64,000 bases of DNA from JAFAGO01 sp031987605 (GCA_031987605.1 DALZZF010000010.1:29869-93868); one strand, 5' to 3'; numbered from the stretch's first letter, positions 43,541 through 52,183 are shown. Numbers and translations: made by a program. The notes: generated by a model from the sequence alone, not told the origin.

Positions 43541-43909
43541 ATGATGAAAAGAGGAATTCTCGTAATCATAATGATGATTTCAACATTAGGGCTTTATTCA
43601 TTCAAGAATAGTGCCAGTGATGCCAAAACAAGTTTTGCATCGTTTTACCACGATAAGTTTAATGGTAAAAAAACAGCGAGCGGTGAACTTTTCGATAATG
43701 ATAAATTTACTGCTGCCAACATGAGACTGCCATTTGGAACCAAAGTTCAGATTACCAATCTGAGAACCGGGAAGAGCATTGTTGTTCGTGTAAATGACCG
43801 AGGTCCTTTTCACGCTTCAAGAAGTTTCGATTTGTCCAAAGCGGCTTACAAGGCAATAGGCGACCTGAAACATGGAACCATGCCGATTGAATTTGAAATT
43901 ATCGATTAA
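43541..43909 (+). CDS. RlpA-like double-psi beta-barrel protein
   Basis: Small exported protein of 122 residues. MMKRGILVIIMMISTLGLYSF is a signal or anchor sequence. The double-psi barrel shows ASFYHDKFNGKKTASGELFDNDKFTAANMRLPFGTKVQITN, then VVRVNDRGPF near 85 with the catalytic-site Asp seen in lytic transglycosylases. There is no SPOR domain, so targeting to septal glycan is not evident. It may cleave peptidoglycan at the envelope. It is a single gene with its own promoter and terminator. Confidence 0.88.
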   Translation: MMKRGILVIIMMISTLGLYSFKNSASDAKTSFASFYHDKFNGKKTASGELFDNDKFTAANMRLPFGTKVQITNLRTGKSIVVRVNDRGPFHASRSFDLSKAAYKAIGDLKHGTMPIEFEIID

Positions 43910-43930
43910 GATTAATTTTTTACGTAGTAA

Positions 43931-43957
43931 ACCAGCAAATTTTTGCTGGTTTTTTTA
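43931..43957 (+). terminator. Rho-independent terminator after the RlpA-like gene
   Basis: A 9-bp perfect stem ACCAGCAAA/TTTGCTGGT is followed by TTTTTTATTT. Confidence 0.85.
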
Positions 43958-44037
43958 TTTTATTTAACCATGCATTTATGCTTGTAAAATTCTGATGTTT
44001 TTGGGTTTAGAAAAAAGTGTGTTGATGCAAAAGTGCA

Positions 44038-44105
44038 TTCCGGAGGAACGTTATCTGTGTAGAATAGGTTTGAACGAATAGAGTGGGGCGCGCCGCAGGT
44101 GCGCT
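44038..44105 (+). repeat. Triloop hairpin repeat plus GC-rich GCA hairpin
   Basis: The first part (44038-44066) is the fourth copy of the 8688-type repeat: stem TTCC/GGAA, loop GGA, then a tail CGTTATCTGTGTAGAATAG. The second part (44087-44105) is an 8-bp stem with two G-U pairs around a GCA triloop, sharing the CCGCAGG centre with the palindrome at 3989. The rest of the 43958-44244 gap is AT-rich with nothing recognisable. Confidence 0.5.
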
Positions 44106-44244
44106 ATCTTTTTGGAGAACATTATTTTAATAGGAATTTTATACATAAAATTTTCACATCAAACTTAAAAAAATACAATCTAAAATTGGTCAATGCTGTT
44201 TTAGCGAAGAACTAAGTTTTAAAATGAAATACAGACATTCAAAT

Positions 44245-45003
44245 TTAAACCTCAATCAAAATTGGGCAGTGATCGGAATGCACCACATCTTTTAAAATAA
44301 TCGAACGTTTTAGAAAAGGCTGTAAAGATTGTGTAATGAAATTGTAATCAATTCTCCAGCCTTTATTTCTTGCCCGTGAATTCTGGCGATAACTCCACCA
44401 CGTATAATTTCCTGGATTCGGATTCATATACCGGAAACTGTCAATCAGTTGGCATTCTTTTATAAAATCTGTCATCCATTCTCTTTCCACCGGCAAAAAC
44501 CCCGAAACATGCTGTAACCGTACAGGATCATGAATATCAATTGCTTCATGACAGATATTAAAATCACCGGAAATCACCAGATTGGGAATGCATGTTTCCA
44601 GATTTTTGATGTATTCAAGGAAATCTCTACAGAAATCAAGCTTGTATCCCAAACGGTTGATGTTGGAACCGCTTGGAACATAAACGGACAAAACGGAAAG
44701 TTCTTCAAAATCCAATCGGATTACCCGTCCTTCAGCATCGAATTTTTCAATTCCACAACCGTATATTACGTTTTTAGGTTTCAGTTTAGTGATAATTCCA
44801 ACGCCGCTGTATCCTTTTCTTTCTGCGGGAAACCAAAAACTCTGGTAGCCGATTTCTTCAAATAATTTTTGATTAATCTGATCCAAAGCCGCTTTACTTT
44901 CCTGAATACACAAAACGTCCGGATTGCTCAATTGCAGCCATTGAATAAAATCTTTGTTCAATACGGCACGGATTCCGTTTACATTATAACTGATGATTTT
45001 CAT
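44245..45003 (-). CDS. xth: Exodeoxyribonuclease III
   Basis: AP endonuclease and 3'-5' exonuclease of base excision repair. It has 252 residues. Motifs are in order: MKIISYNVNGIRA (Asn8), CIQESKA near 32 (catalytic Glu), YVPSGSN, SGDFNICHEAIDIHDP near 145 (Asp, Asn) and HSDHCPI at the end (Asp-His). I set the start at ATG 45003. A longer frame exists upstream, but a -7 box ends only 4 nt before this ATG, which predicts a leaderless message. The gene is separated from porX by a terminator. Confidence 0.95.
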   Translation of the reverse strand: MKIISYNVNGIRAVLNKDFIQWLQLSNPDVLCIQESKAALDQINQKLFEEIGYQSFWFPAERKGYSGVGIITKLKPKNVIYGCGIEKFDAEGRVIRLDFEELSVLSVYVPSGSNINRLGYKLDFCRDFLEYIKNLETCIPNLVISGDFNICHEAIDIHDPVRLQHVSGFLPVEREWMTDFIKECQLIDSFRYMNPNPGNYTWWSYRQNSRARNKGWRIDYNFITQSLQPFLKRSIILKDVVHSDHCPILIEV

Positions 45004-45007
45004 ACTG

Positions 45008-45015
45008 CAAAAATA
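45008..45015 (-). promoter_or_regulatory. -7 box of xth, 4 nt from the ATG
   Basis: TATTTTTG then CAGT then ATG on the minus strand. The expected transcription start falls at or next to the A of the start codon. Confidence 0.55.
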
Positions 45016-45072
45016 ACGGATTGGATTGAGATTTTGAATGAAATAAAAAATAAGGGAATTTTTGAGAAATGG

Positions 45073-45114
45073 AAAAAAAAACGGGCGAGAAAAATTTGAA
45101 AATTTTCCTCGCCC
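45073..45114 (-). terminator. Rho-independent terminator after porX
   Basis: On the minus strand, GGGCGAG pairs with CTCGCCC, extended by A/T pairs, followed by a run of nine T residues. It lies between porX and xth. Confidence 0.85.
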
Positions 45115-45143
45115 TCCCAAACTAAATAAACTATGAAAAAAAA

Positions 45144-46685
45144 CTATTTGGGTTCTAAAATGCTGATCGGGATGATGCATTCCTCAAGCGAAATACCACC
45201 ATGCTGATAGGTTTCTTTATAATAGTTCACAAAATGATTGTAATTTTTTGGATAGGCCAAAAACGTGTTGTTTTTTGCGAAAATGTATTTTGAACTGATG
45301 TTCCCTTTTGGTAAAAATATTTTTTCCGGATGGGATACTGCCCAAACTTCCTTTTCATCATATGTCAGACTTCTTCCGGTTTTGTAACGGATATTGGTCG
45401 ATGTTTCGCGGTCGCCCACAACCTGACTTGGTTTTTTCACATAAATGGTTCCGTGATCGGTGGTAATCACCAGTTTAAATCCGTTTTCAGCAGCCAGTTT
45501 GATGATTTTTAACAGTGAAGAATTTTCAAACCAGTTATAAGTAAGCGAACGGAAAGTTTTATCATCACGAATCAGCTGGTCAATAATGTGGTTATCCGTT
45601 TTGGCGTGTGAAAGAATATCGATAAAATTATACACAATTACCAGTAAATCATTGTTTTTGTGTTGGTTAAAATCATCGAATATTTTCCGTTCAAAATCGG
45701 CATTCAGGATTTTCAGATACTTCATTGATTTGGAGGAAAGTCCCAAACGTTTCATCTGATCTTCCAGAAAATCCCTTTCAAATTCATTTTTATTTCCGTC
45801 TTCATTGTCATTAAACCATTTATCCGGAAAACGTTTTTCAATTTCAGAAGGCATCAGTCCTGCAAAAAATGAATTTCTGGCATACTGCGTTGCTGTCGGC
45901 AAAATGCTGTAATAGTAATCTTCCGAGGTTTTATTGTAGAATTTTGTGAATAAAGGTTCAATTACTTTCCACTGATCGTAGCGCAGATTATCAACCATCA
46001 ACAGCAGAACTTTCTCTTTTTCCACCACCGGTTTTATTTTTTCTTTGAAAAGGGTGTGGCTCATCATTGGTTTTTCGTTGGAGTGCAACCAGTCTTCATA
46101 ATTTTTTTCGATGAATTTTGAAAACTGAATATTGGCTTCCTCTTTTTGGGATTGCAGCAAATCTGCAAACTCGCTGTCGAACACTTTGTCGAATTTTATT
46201 TCCCAGTTCAGGATTTTCTTATAATATTCTGCCCAATCCTGCCAGGTTCTTAAATAGGAAAGTTCCATGGAAAGATTCCGGAATTCCTGTTGGTATTCCT
46301 GAATGGTCTTTTGCTCCACCAGATTATCCTCCTGAAGATTCTTTTTTAAAGACAGCAAAACCTGATTTGGATTCACCGGTTTCAGGATGTAATCCGAAAT
46401 TTGCGAACCAATGGCTTGTTCCATAATATGTTCTTCTTCACTTTTCGTTACCATCACAATTTTCATGGAGGTATCTTTGTCTTTCAGCATAGGAATGGCT
46501 TCCAGTCCGGAAATTCCCGGCATGTTTTCATCCAGAAGCGCAAGCTGAAATTTTTCTCCGTCAATAATTTCCAGAGCTTCATTCACATTGTTTACCGGCG
46601 TAACTTCGTATCCTTTGTTTTCCAGAAAAACAATATGAGGTTTCAGCAAATCCACTTCATCATCGATCCATAATATTTTCGACAT
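45144..46685 (-). CDS. porX: PorX: response regulator with PglZ phosphatase domain
   Basis: Regulator of the type IX secretion system. It has 513 residues. The receiver domain has WIDDE at 6-10, phospho-acceptor Asp52 (LLDENMPG), VTKSE near 104 and Lys in LKPVNP near 122. The PglZ, alkaline-phosphatase-like domain shows LMVDNLRYDQW near 226-236, PTATQYARNSFFAGLMPSEIE near 259 and TTDHGTIYVKKPS near 395, carrying zinc ligands. Length and domain order match PorX of Porphyromonas gingivalis, which works with sensor PorY and sigma factor SigP and hydrolyses oligonucleotides. Neither partner is in the window. Confidence 0.93.
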   Translation of the reverse strand: MSKILWIDDEVDLLKPHIVFLENKGYEVTPVNNVNEALEIIDGEKFQLALLDENMPGISGLEAIPMLKDKDTSMKIVMVTKSEEEHIMEQAIGSQISDYILKPVNPNQVLLSLKKNLQEDNLVEQKTIQEYQQEFRNLSMELSYLRTWQDWAEYYKKILNWEIKFDKVFDSEFADLLQSQKEEANIQFSKFIEKNYEDWLHSNEKPMMSHTLFKEKIKPVVEKEKVLLLMVDNLRYDQWKVIEPLFTKFYNKTSEDYYYSILPTATQYARNSFFAGLMPSEIEKRFPDKWFNDNEDGNKNEFERDFLEDQMKRLGLSSKSMKYLKILNADFERKIFDDFNQHKNNDLLVIVYNFIDILSHAKTDNHIIDQLIRDDKTFRSLTYNWFENSSLLKIIKLAAENGFKLVITTDHGTIYVKKPSQVVGDRETSTNIRYKTGRSLTYDEKEVWAVSHPEKIFLPKGNISSKYIFAKNNTFLAYPKNYNHFVNYYKETYQHGGISLEECIIPISILEPK

Positions 46686-46825
46686 ATAGTAATGATATTA
46701 AAATTAAATATTGGTTGAGGTATTAAGACATCAAAAATACGACCAAAACCTCTTAAATATTGTGTAAAAAATAATGCAAAACCGTTAAATTTGAGTTAAA
46801 CCAAAACGTCACTTTCTCAATGGGT

Positions 46826-46860
46826 TTTGAGCAGGTTCTGAAATGAAAACCTTACATTTG
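46826..46860 (+). promoter_or_regulatory. Promoter of the HD-domain gene
   Basis: TTTG at 46826-46829, 23 bp, then TACATTTG at 46853-46860: both elements of the Bacteroidota promoter. It lies inside the longer reading frame starting at 46843, which supports the later ATG at 46882. Confidence 0.55.
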
Positions 46861-46881
46861 CCTCTATCATTTCCAGCAGTA

Positions 46882-48105
46882 ATGACCAATAAACTCAAAA
46901 TCATCAACGATCCCGTTCACGGATTTATCCGCATTCCTTTCGAAATTCTTTTTGATGTTATTGAACATCCGTATTTTCAGCGTTTGCGCAGGATTTCCCA
47001 AACCGGGCTTCTCAGTACGATTTTTCCGGGAGCTACCCATACGCGTTTTCATCATGCTTTGGGTGCGATGCATTTGATGTTTACCGCTCTTGAAACGTTG
47101 CGCCTGAAAGGAGTTGAATTTTCCAAAGAAGAAGAAAGAGGAGCTTTGCTGGCGATTCTGATGCACGATATCGGTCATGGTCCGTTCTCTCATGCTCTGG
47201 AAAATATGCTGATGGACGACTGGCATCACGAAAAGTTATCTCTTTTACTGATGAATCAACTGAATGACGTTTTTGATGGAGAATTGGAAATTGCAATCAG
47301 GATGTTTCAGGGTAAATATCACCGTAAATTTTTCAACCAGTTGATTTCCTCGCAGTTGGATGTGGATCGGTTGGATTATTTAAAACGCGACAGTTTTTAT
47401 ACCGGTGTTTCTGAAGGAAATATCAATACACAGCGGATTATCTCAATGATGAATGTGGCGGATGATGAACTCGTGGTGGATGCAAAAGGAATTTATTCCG
47501 TGGAAAACTTTCTTACTGCCAGAATGTTTATGTATTGGCAGGTGTATTACCACAAAACTGCCGCTTTGGCAGAACATCTTTTGGTGAAAATTCTGGATAG
47601 AGCCAAACATTTGGTTTCGGAAGGACATCCTTTAAAAGCAACAGAAAATCTGGAGTATTTCCTGCATAAAAATAAATTTGAAAAAGCAACCGCAGAAGAT
47701 ATTCAGCGGTTCACGGATTTGGATGATAATGATGTCATTCAGGCAATGAAATTATGGCAGCATTGTGAGGATCCCGTTCTTTCTTATTTCTGTTCGTGCG
47801 TAATTAAAAGGAAATTTCCCAAAACGCTTATCGCCTCTTCTCCTTTTGAACAGCATTTTAAAGAAGAAATAATTGAAAAAACAAACACTCATTTCGGGAT
47901 TCAGAACGGTGATCTTCTCGTGGATGAAATCTCAAGAAGTCTTTTACCGTATAATCCTGAAAAACAGCCGATTTATCTTTTGCATAAAGATGGAAGTAAA
48001 ATAAAACTGGATCAATCTGAAAATCAAATACTTTCTTCATCCATTACCACGTCGAATACCAAATTTATTTTCTCTTTTCCAAGGGAAGTTTCATATAAAA
48101 AATAA
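46882..48105 (+). CDS. HD-domain phosphohydrolase (dGTPase/SAMHD1-like)
   Basis: Cytoplasmic metal-dependent phosphohydrolase of 407 residues. N-terminal KIINDPVHGFIRIP and QRLRRISQTGLLSTIFPGATHTRFHHALG carry the first His ligands. The HD pair is MHDIGHGPFSHALE near 93, and SSQLDVDRLDYLKRDSFYTGV near 159 supplies the final Asp. This layout matches YdhJ/dGTPase-like proteins acting on dNTPs, but the substrate is unproven. ATG 46882 is chosen because a promoter lies just upstream. The gene precedes lpxD by 45 bp on the same strand. Confidence 0.88.
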   Translation: MTNKLKIINDPVHGFIRIPFEILFDVIEHPYFQRLRRISQTGLLSTIFPGATHTRFHHALGAMHLMFTALETLRLKGVEFSKEEERGALLAILMHDIGHGPFSHALENMLMDDWHHEKLSLLLMNQLNDVFDGELEIAIRMFQGKYHRKFFNQLISSQLDVDRLDYLKRDSFYTGVSEGNINTQRIISMMNVADDELVVDAKGIYSVENFLTARMFMYWQVYYHKTAALAEHLLVKILDRAKHLVSEGHPLKATENLEYFLHKNKFEKATAEDIQRFTDLDDNDVIQAMKLWQHCEDPVLSYFCSCVIKRKFPKTLIASSPFEQHFKEEIIEKTNTHFGIQNGDLLVDEISRSLLPYNPEKQPIYLLHKDGSKIKLDQSENQILSSSITTSNTKFIFSFPREVSYKK

Positions 48106-48136
48106 AAAGAAAAGTTTGGCGATTTCCTGAAATTCT

Positions 48137-48144
48137 TATCTTTG
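48137..48144 (+). promoter_or_regulatory. -7 box of lpxD, 6 nt from the ATG
   Basis: TATCTTTG then CAGGAT then ATG at 48151. The predicted transcript would begin at or within about 2 nt of the start codon. Confidence 0.55.
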
Positions 48145-48150
48145 CAGGAT

Positions 48151-49182
48151 ATGGAATTTACAGCTTCGCAGATTGCCGGCTTTATCAACGGAAAAATTAT
48201 TGGAAATCCGGACACTGTGATTACGGGCGTTTCGCCAATAGAAAACAGTGAAGAAGGGCATCTCTCATTTATCGCTCAGGATCGTTTTGCACATTTTCTG
48301 GATACCGCAAAAAGTTCTGTTCTTATCGTTTCTCAGAAATTACTTACCCAGAAATCCTATACCCCAACCATTATTGCAGTAGAAGATGCATATCTTTCTT
48401 TTCAGGTGCTGATGAATCTTTATCAGGAAATGCAAAGCAGAAGAACGGGAATTGAACAGGGTTCGTTTTTTCACGAAACTGCCGAAATCGGAACAGATGT
48501 ATATGTGGGCGCTTTCTCTTATGTTTCCGAAAAAGCCAGAATTGGCGACGGAACACAGATTTATCCACACGTTTATATCGGAAAAGGAGTGCGGATTGGC
48601 AAAAACTGTAAAATCGACAGCGGGGCACGAATTTATGATTACTGCATTATTGGAGATGATTGTATCGTGCATTCCAATACGGTAATCGGCGGCGATGGTT
48701 TTGGTTTTCAGCCAACAACTGATGGCTTTAAAAAAATTCCGCAATTAGGAAATGTAATTATTGAAGATCAGGTGGAAATCGGTTCCAACTGTTCCATTGA
48801 TCGTGCAACGATTGGTTCCACCATTATCGGAAAAGGAACAAAAATTGACAACCTGATTCAGATTGCCCATAATGTGAAAATCGGACAAAACAATGTGATT
48901 GCGGCACAAGCCGGAATTGCCGGTTCTACCATTATCGGAGACTGGAATCAAATCGGAGGTCAGGTAGGCGTTGTCGGACACATTAAAATTGGAAATCAGG
49001 TAAAAATTCAGGCTCAAAGTGGCGTGAATTCCAATGTTGAGGATAAAGAAATTATTTACGGAAGCCCTGCTATTTCAGCCAGCGATTTCCGAAGAAGTTA
49101 TGTGCATTTCCGCAATTTCAGTGAAATTGTAAAACGGATCAATATTCTTGAAAAAAACTCAAAAGATCATCCTAATGAGTGA
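48151..49182 (+). CDS. lpxD: UDP-3-O-acylglucosamine N-acyltransferase (first paralogue)
   Basis: Adds the N-linked hydroxyacyl chain in lipid A synthesis. It has 343 residues: an N-terminal uridine-binding domain (MEFTASQIAGFINGKIIGNP, HLSFIAQDRF) and a left-handed beta-helix of hexapeptide repeats from about residue 105. DNLIQIAHNVKIGQNN near 236 holds the catalytic His. A TTG nine bases earlier is excluded because it lies in the promoter. It overlaps lpxC-fabZ by 8 bp (ATGAGTGA). Confidence 0.93.
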   Translation: MEFTASQIAGFINGKIIGNPDTVITGVSPIENSEEGHLSFIAQDRFAHFLDTAKSSVLIVSQKLLTQKSYTPTIIAVEDAYLSFQVLMNLYQEMQSRRTGIEQGSFFHETAEIGTDVYVGAFSYVSEKARIGDGTQIYPHVYIGKGVRIGKNCKIDSGARIYDYCIIGDDCIVHSNTVIGGDGFGFQPTTDGFKKIPQLGNVIIEDQVEIGSNCSIDRATIGSTIIGKGTKIDNLIQIAHNVKIGQNNVIAAQAGIAGSTIIGDWNQIGGQVGVVGHIKIGNQVKIQAQSGVNSNVEDKEIIYGSPAISASDFRRSYVHFRNFSEIVKRINILEKNSKDHPNE

Positions 49183-50572
49183 TATGCAAAAAACCCTTAA
49201 AGAACAAGTAACCCTTTCAGGAATCGGTTTGCACACGGGAAAACACGTGAGTCTTACCATAAAACCTGCCAAGGAAAATACCGGTTTCGTATTTGTACGC
49301 ACCGACCTCGAAGGACATCCACAAGTGGAAGCGGATGTTAATTATGTTACCACCACAGAGCGCGGAACTACACTGGAAAAACTGGGAGTACGCATTCATA
49401 CCTGTGAGCATTTGCTTGCCGCTTTGATCGGTTGCGATTTGGATAATGCCATTCTTGAAATGGACAGTGCAGAACCGCCGATTCTCGATGGATCCTCAAA
49501 ATTTTTCGTGGAAGCCATTGAAAACGTGGGTATTCAGGAACAATCGATTCCGAGAGAATACCTTGTCATTAAAGAAGTGCTGAGTTATGTGGATCCCAAT
49601 ACCGGATCCGAAATTACGGTAATTCCTTCCGATACTTATGAAATAACAACAATGGTAGATTTCGGAACGAAAGTTCTCGGAACTCAGAATGCCACACTGA
49701 AAGATATTTCCGAATTCAAAGAAGAATTTGCTTCGGCGAGAACATTCAGTTTTCTTCATGAGTTGGAAATGCTTCTGGATGCAGGATTAATAAAAGGAGG
49801 AGATATTTCCAATGCCATCGTATATGTAGATAAGGAATTAACACCCGAAACCGCCGACAAACTGAAAAAAGCCTTCGGAAAAGAAAATGTTTCCATTCGT
49901 CCGAACGGAATTCTCGATAATCTTACTTTAAATTATCCTAATGAAGCCGCACGTCACAAACTTTTGGATGTGATCGGAGATCTGGCTTTGGTAGGGGTAA
50001 AAATCAAAGGAAAGGTAATTGCCAATAAGCCCGGGCATTTTGTGAATACCCAGTTCGCAAAAAAACTCAACCGCCAATGGAAATTGCAGAAAAAAAGAAA
50101 CGTTCCGGATATTGATCTTTTTAAAGAGCCGGTTTTTGATATTAACGGCATTATGAAATTGCTGCCTCACCGTCCGCCTTTCTTATTGATAGACAGGGTG
50201 ATGGAACTCTCCGAATCTCATGTGGTCGGGGTAAAAAATGTATCCATGAATGAACCTTATTTTGTAGGTCATTTCCCAAAAGAACCGGTAATGCCGGGAG
50301 TTCTTCAGATTGAAGCAATGGCGCAAACAGGAGGAATTCTGGTTCTTGCCAATGTACCCGATCCGGAAAATTATTCCACTTATTTTGTGAAAATGGACAA
50401 GGTGAAATTCAAGAAAAAAGTAGTTCCGGGAGATACACTTATTTTTAAAATTGAACTTATAGAACCGATCAGAAGAGGAATCGTACACATGCAAGGATAC
50501 GGCTATGTTGGAGAATCTGTAGTTGTGGAAGCTGAACTGATGGCACAAGTAGCAAAAACCAAAGCAGATTAA
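49175..50572 (+). CDS. lpxC/fabZ: LpxC-FabZ fusion: UDP-3-O-acyl-GlcNAc deacetylase / 3-hydroxyacyl-ACP dehydratase
   Basis: Bifunctional protein of 465 residues. Residues 1 to about 305 are LpxC, the zinc deacetylase committing to lipid A: GIGLHTGK at the start, IHTCEHLLAALIG near 70 (zinc His), EFASARTFSF, and ARHKLLDVIGDLAL near 250 (His and Asp ligands). Residues from about 320 are FabZ: LLPHRPPFLLIDRV with catalytic His, then GHFPKEPVMPGVLQIEAMAQ with catalytic Glu. The fusion is known in Bacteroidota. Linking the two gives one protein that controls the shared hydroxyacyl-ACP pool. Confidence 0.95.
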   Translation: MSDMQKTLKEQVTLSGIGLHTGKHVSLTIKPAKENTGFVFVRTDLEGHPQVEADVNYVTTTERGTTLEKLGVRIHTCEHLLAALIGCDLDNAILEMDSAEPPILDGSSKFFVEAIENVGIQEQSIPREYLVIKEVLSYVDPNTGSEITVIPSDTYEITTMVDFGTKVLGTQNATLKDISEFKEEFASARTFSFLHELEMLLDAGLIKGGDISNAIVYVDKELTPETADKLKKAFGKENVSIRPNGILDNLTLNYPNEAARHKLLDVIGDLALVGVKIKGKVIANKPGHFVNTQFAKKLNRQWKLQKKRNVPDIDLFKEPVFDINGIMKLLPHRPPFLLIDRVMELSESHVVGVKNVSMNEPYFVGHFPKEPVMPGVLQIEAMAQTGGILVLANVPDPENYSTYFVKMDKVKFKKKVVPGDTLIFKIELIEPIRRGIVHMQGYGYVGESVVVEAELMAQVAKTKAD

Positions 50573-50575
50573 TCC

Positions 50576-51364
50576 ATGATACATCAGTTAGCAGCCGTAG
50601 ACCGCAGAGCCAAGATTGGGAAAAATGTTGTAGTAGAGCCTTTTACTACGATCGCAGCAGACGTAAGCATCGGAGCAGGAACTTGGATTGGTTCCAATGT
50701 TACCATTATGGATGGTGCCAGAATCGGAAAAAACTGTAAAATATTTCCGGGATCAGTAATATCCGCAATTCCTCAGGATTTGAAATTTGATGGTGAAGAT
50801 ACACAAGTATATATCGGCGACAATACCACCATTCGTGAATGTGTAACCGTAAACCGCGGAACCAAAGCATTGGGATATACAAAAGTGGGAGATCACTGCT
50901 TGATTATGGCTACTGCACACGTGGCACATGATTGCATTATCGGGAATAATGTGGTGATTGCCAACGGATGCGGAATCGCAGGACATGTGGAAATTGGAGA
51001 TTACGTGGTAATGGGCGGTTTAAGTGCCGTTCAGCAATTCGGAAAAATCGGAAAACACGTGATGGTTTCAGGAGGAAGCTTAATCCGAAAAGATATTCCG
51101 CCTTATGTGAAAGTTGCCCGTGAACCCATTTCCTATGCAGGAATCAACTCTGTAGGATTGCGCAGAAGAGGCTTTACTAACGAGAAAATTTTTGAAATCC
51201 AGAAAATTTACCGCTATATTTTTCAGATGAAACTGAATGTAACTCAGGCAACATCCTATATCGAAAAAGAAATGCTGCCTACCGCAGAACGCGATGAAAT
51301 TTTGGAATTTATCCGCAATTCCCCAAGAGGAATTATCAAAGGATACGGAACCGGAAAAGAATGA
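50576..51364 (+). CDS. lpxA: UDP-N-acetylglucosamine O-acyltransferase
   Basis: First acyltransferase of lipid A synthesis. It has 262 residues with about ten hexapeptide coils (VVEPFTTIAADVSIGAGTWIG and so on) and the catalytic His in MATAHVAHDCIIGNN near 122. The C-terminal helical domain (NEKIFEIQKIYRYIFQMK) fits LpxA and excludes LpxD. It follows lpxC-fabZ by 3 bp, so the two are co-transcribed. Confidence 0.95.
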   Translation: MIHQLAAVDRRAKIGKNVVVEPFTTIAADVSIGAGTWIGSNVTIMDGARIGKNCKIFPGSVISAIPQDLKFDGEDTQVYIGDNTTIRECVTVNRGTKALGYTKVGDHCLIMATAHVAHDCIIGNNVVIANGCGIAGHVEIGDYVVMGGLSAVQQFGKIGKHVMVSGGSLIRKDIPPYVKVAREPISYAGINSVGLRRRGFTNEKIFEIQKIYRYIFQMKLNVTQATSYIEKEMLPTAERDEILEFIRNSPRGIIKGYGTGKE

Positions 51365-51387
51365 TAGGGAGATAGGGAGACAGGGAG
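51364..51387 (+). repeat. Three tandem 8-bp units at the lpxA stop codon
   Basis: ATAGGGAG, ATAGGGAG and ACAGGGAG in direct succession, beginning at the last base of the lpxA stop codon. The rest of the lpxA-efp gap (to 51557) shows CTCAAACAA words repeated near 51497 and 51513 but no gene. Confidence 0.6.
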
Positions 51388-51557
51388 ACTTGGAAATTTT
51401 GAGAAAAGGCAGGTGCTTATCGAAGCACAATTCCGGAATTAAGTTGAATCAGATGGCTTCGTTGTTCGTATCTCGCTTCTCGTAAATCCATCCAACCCTC
51501 AAACAAAATCAAACTCTCAAACAATAGACAACCTTAAACTTGAAACAAAAAATATAA

Positions 51558-52121
51558 ATGGCAACAACAGCTGATATCAGAAAAGGTCTTTGCATCGAGT
51601 ACAGCAACGACATATACAAAGTAATCGAATTCCTGCATGTAAAACCCGGAAAAGGACCGGCTTTCGTACGTACAAAATTAAAATCTGTTACCAACGGGAA
51701 AGTGGTGGACAACACATTTTCTGCAGGTCATAAAATTGAGGAAGTAAAGGTGATTACCAGAAAATTCCAGTATTTGTACGATGATGATAATGGTTTTCAC
51801 TTCATGAATAATGATGATTTCTCCCAAATCTACATCAATAAAGATATGATTGAAAATGCACAGTTCATGAAACCTGGAGAAGAAGTAACCATTATTCTGA
51901 AAGAAGCCGATGAATCTCCGCTTTCTGCCGAAATTCCCCCAACCGTTTTAATGGAAGTTATTGAAGCAGAACCGGGAGTGAAAGGAAATACCGCGACCAA
52001 TGCCCTGAAAAATGCAATTATAGAAACCGGAGCACGCGTAATGGTTCCTCTTTTTATTGAAGCAGGCGAAAAGATCAAAATCAATACAGAAGACGGTTCA
52101 TATATCGAAAGAGTAAAATAA
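51558..52121 (+). CDS. efp: Elongation factor P
   Basis: Relieves ribosome stalling at consecutive prolines. It has 187 residues in three OB-like domains. The tip loop reads KPGKGPAFVRTK, with Lys32 the residue modified in some lineages. The genes for EpmA-type modification are not nearby. C-terminal motifs GNTATNALKNAIIETGARVMVPLFIEAGEKIKINTEDGSYIERVK are those of EF-P rather than YeiP. It sits within the lipid A run but ends in its own hairpin. Confidence 0.96.
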   Translation: MATTADIRKGLCIEYSNDIYKVIEFLHVKPGKGPAFVRTKLKSVTNGKVVDNTFSAGHKIEEVKVITRKFQYLYDDDNGFHFMNNDDFSQIYINKDMIENAQFMKPGEEVTIILKEADESPLSAEIPPTVLMEVIEAEPGVKGNTATNALKNAIIETGARVMVPLFIEAGEKIKINTEDGSYIERVK

Positions 52122-52129
52122 TTTTGATG

Positions 52130-52159
52130 GAAGATGGAAGCACAAAGTCTTCCATCTTC
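52130..52159 (+). terminator. Hairpin between efp and the second lpxD
   Basis: An 11-bp perfect stem GAAGATGGAAG/CTTCCATCTTC with an 8-nt loop is followed by TATCTTTTAA. It may be a full terminator or an attenuating hairpin, since the next gene starts 25 bp later. Confidence 0.65.
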
Positions 52160-52183
52160 TATCTTTTAACTCCCCGCAAAATT

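Noticed and set aside
51294..51485. Small plus-strand frame downstream of lpxA
   Set aside because: It starts inside lpxA in another frame and runs through the tandem repeat, with no domain or start signal.
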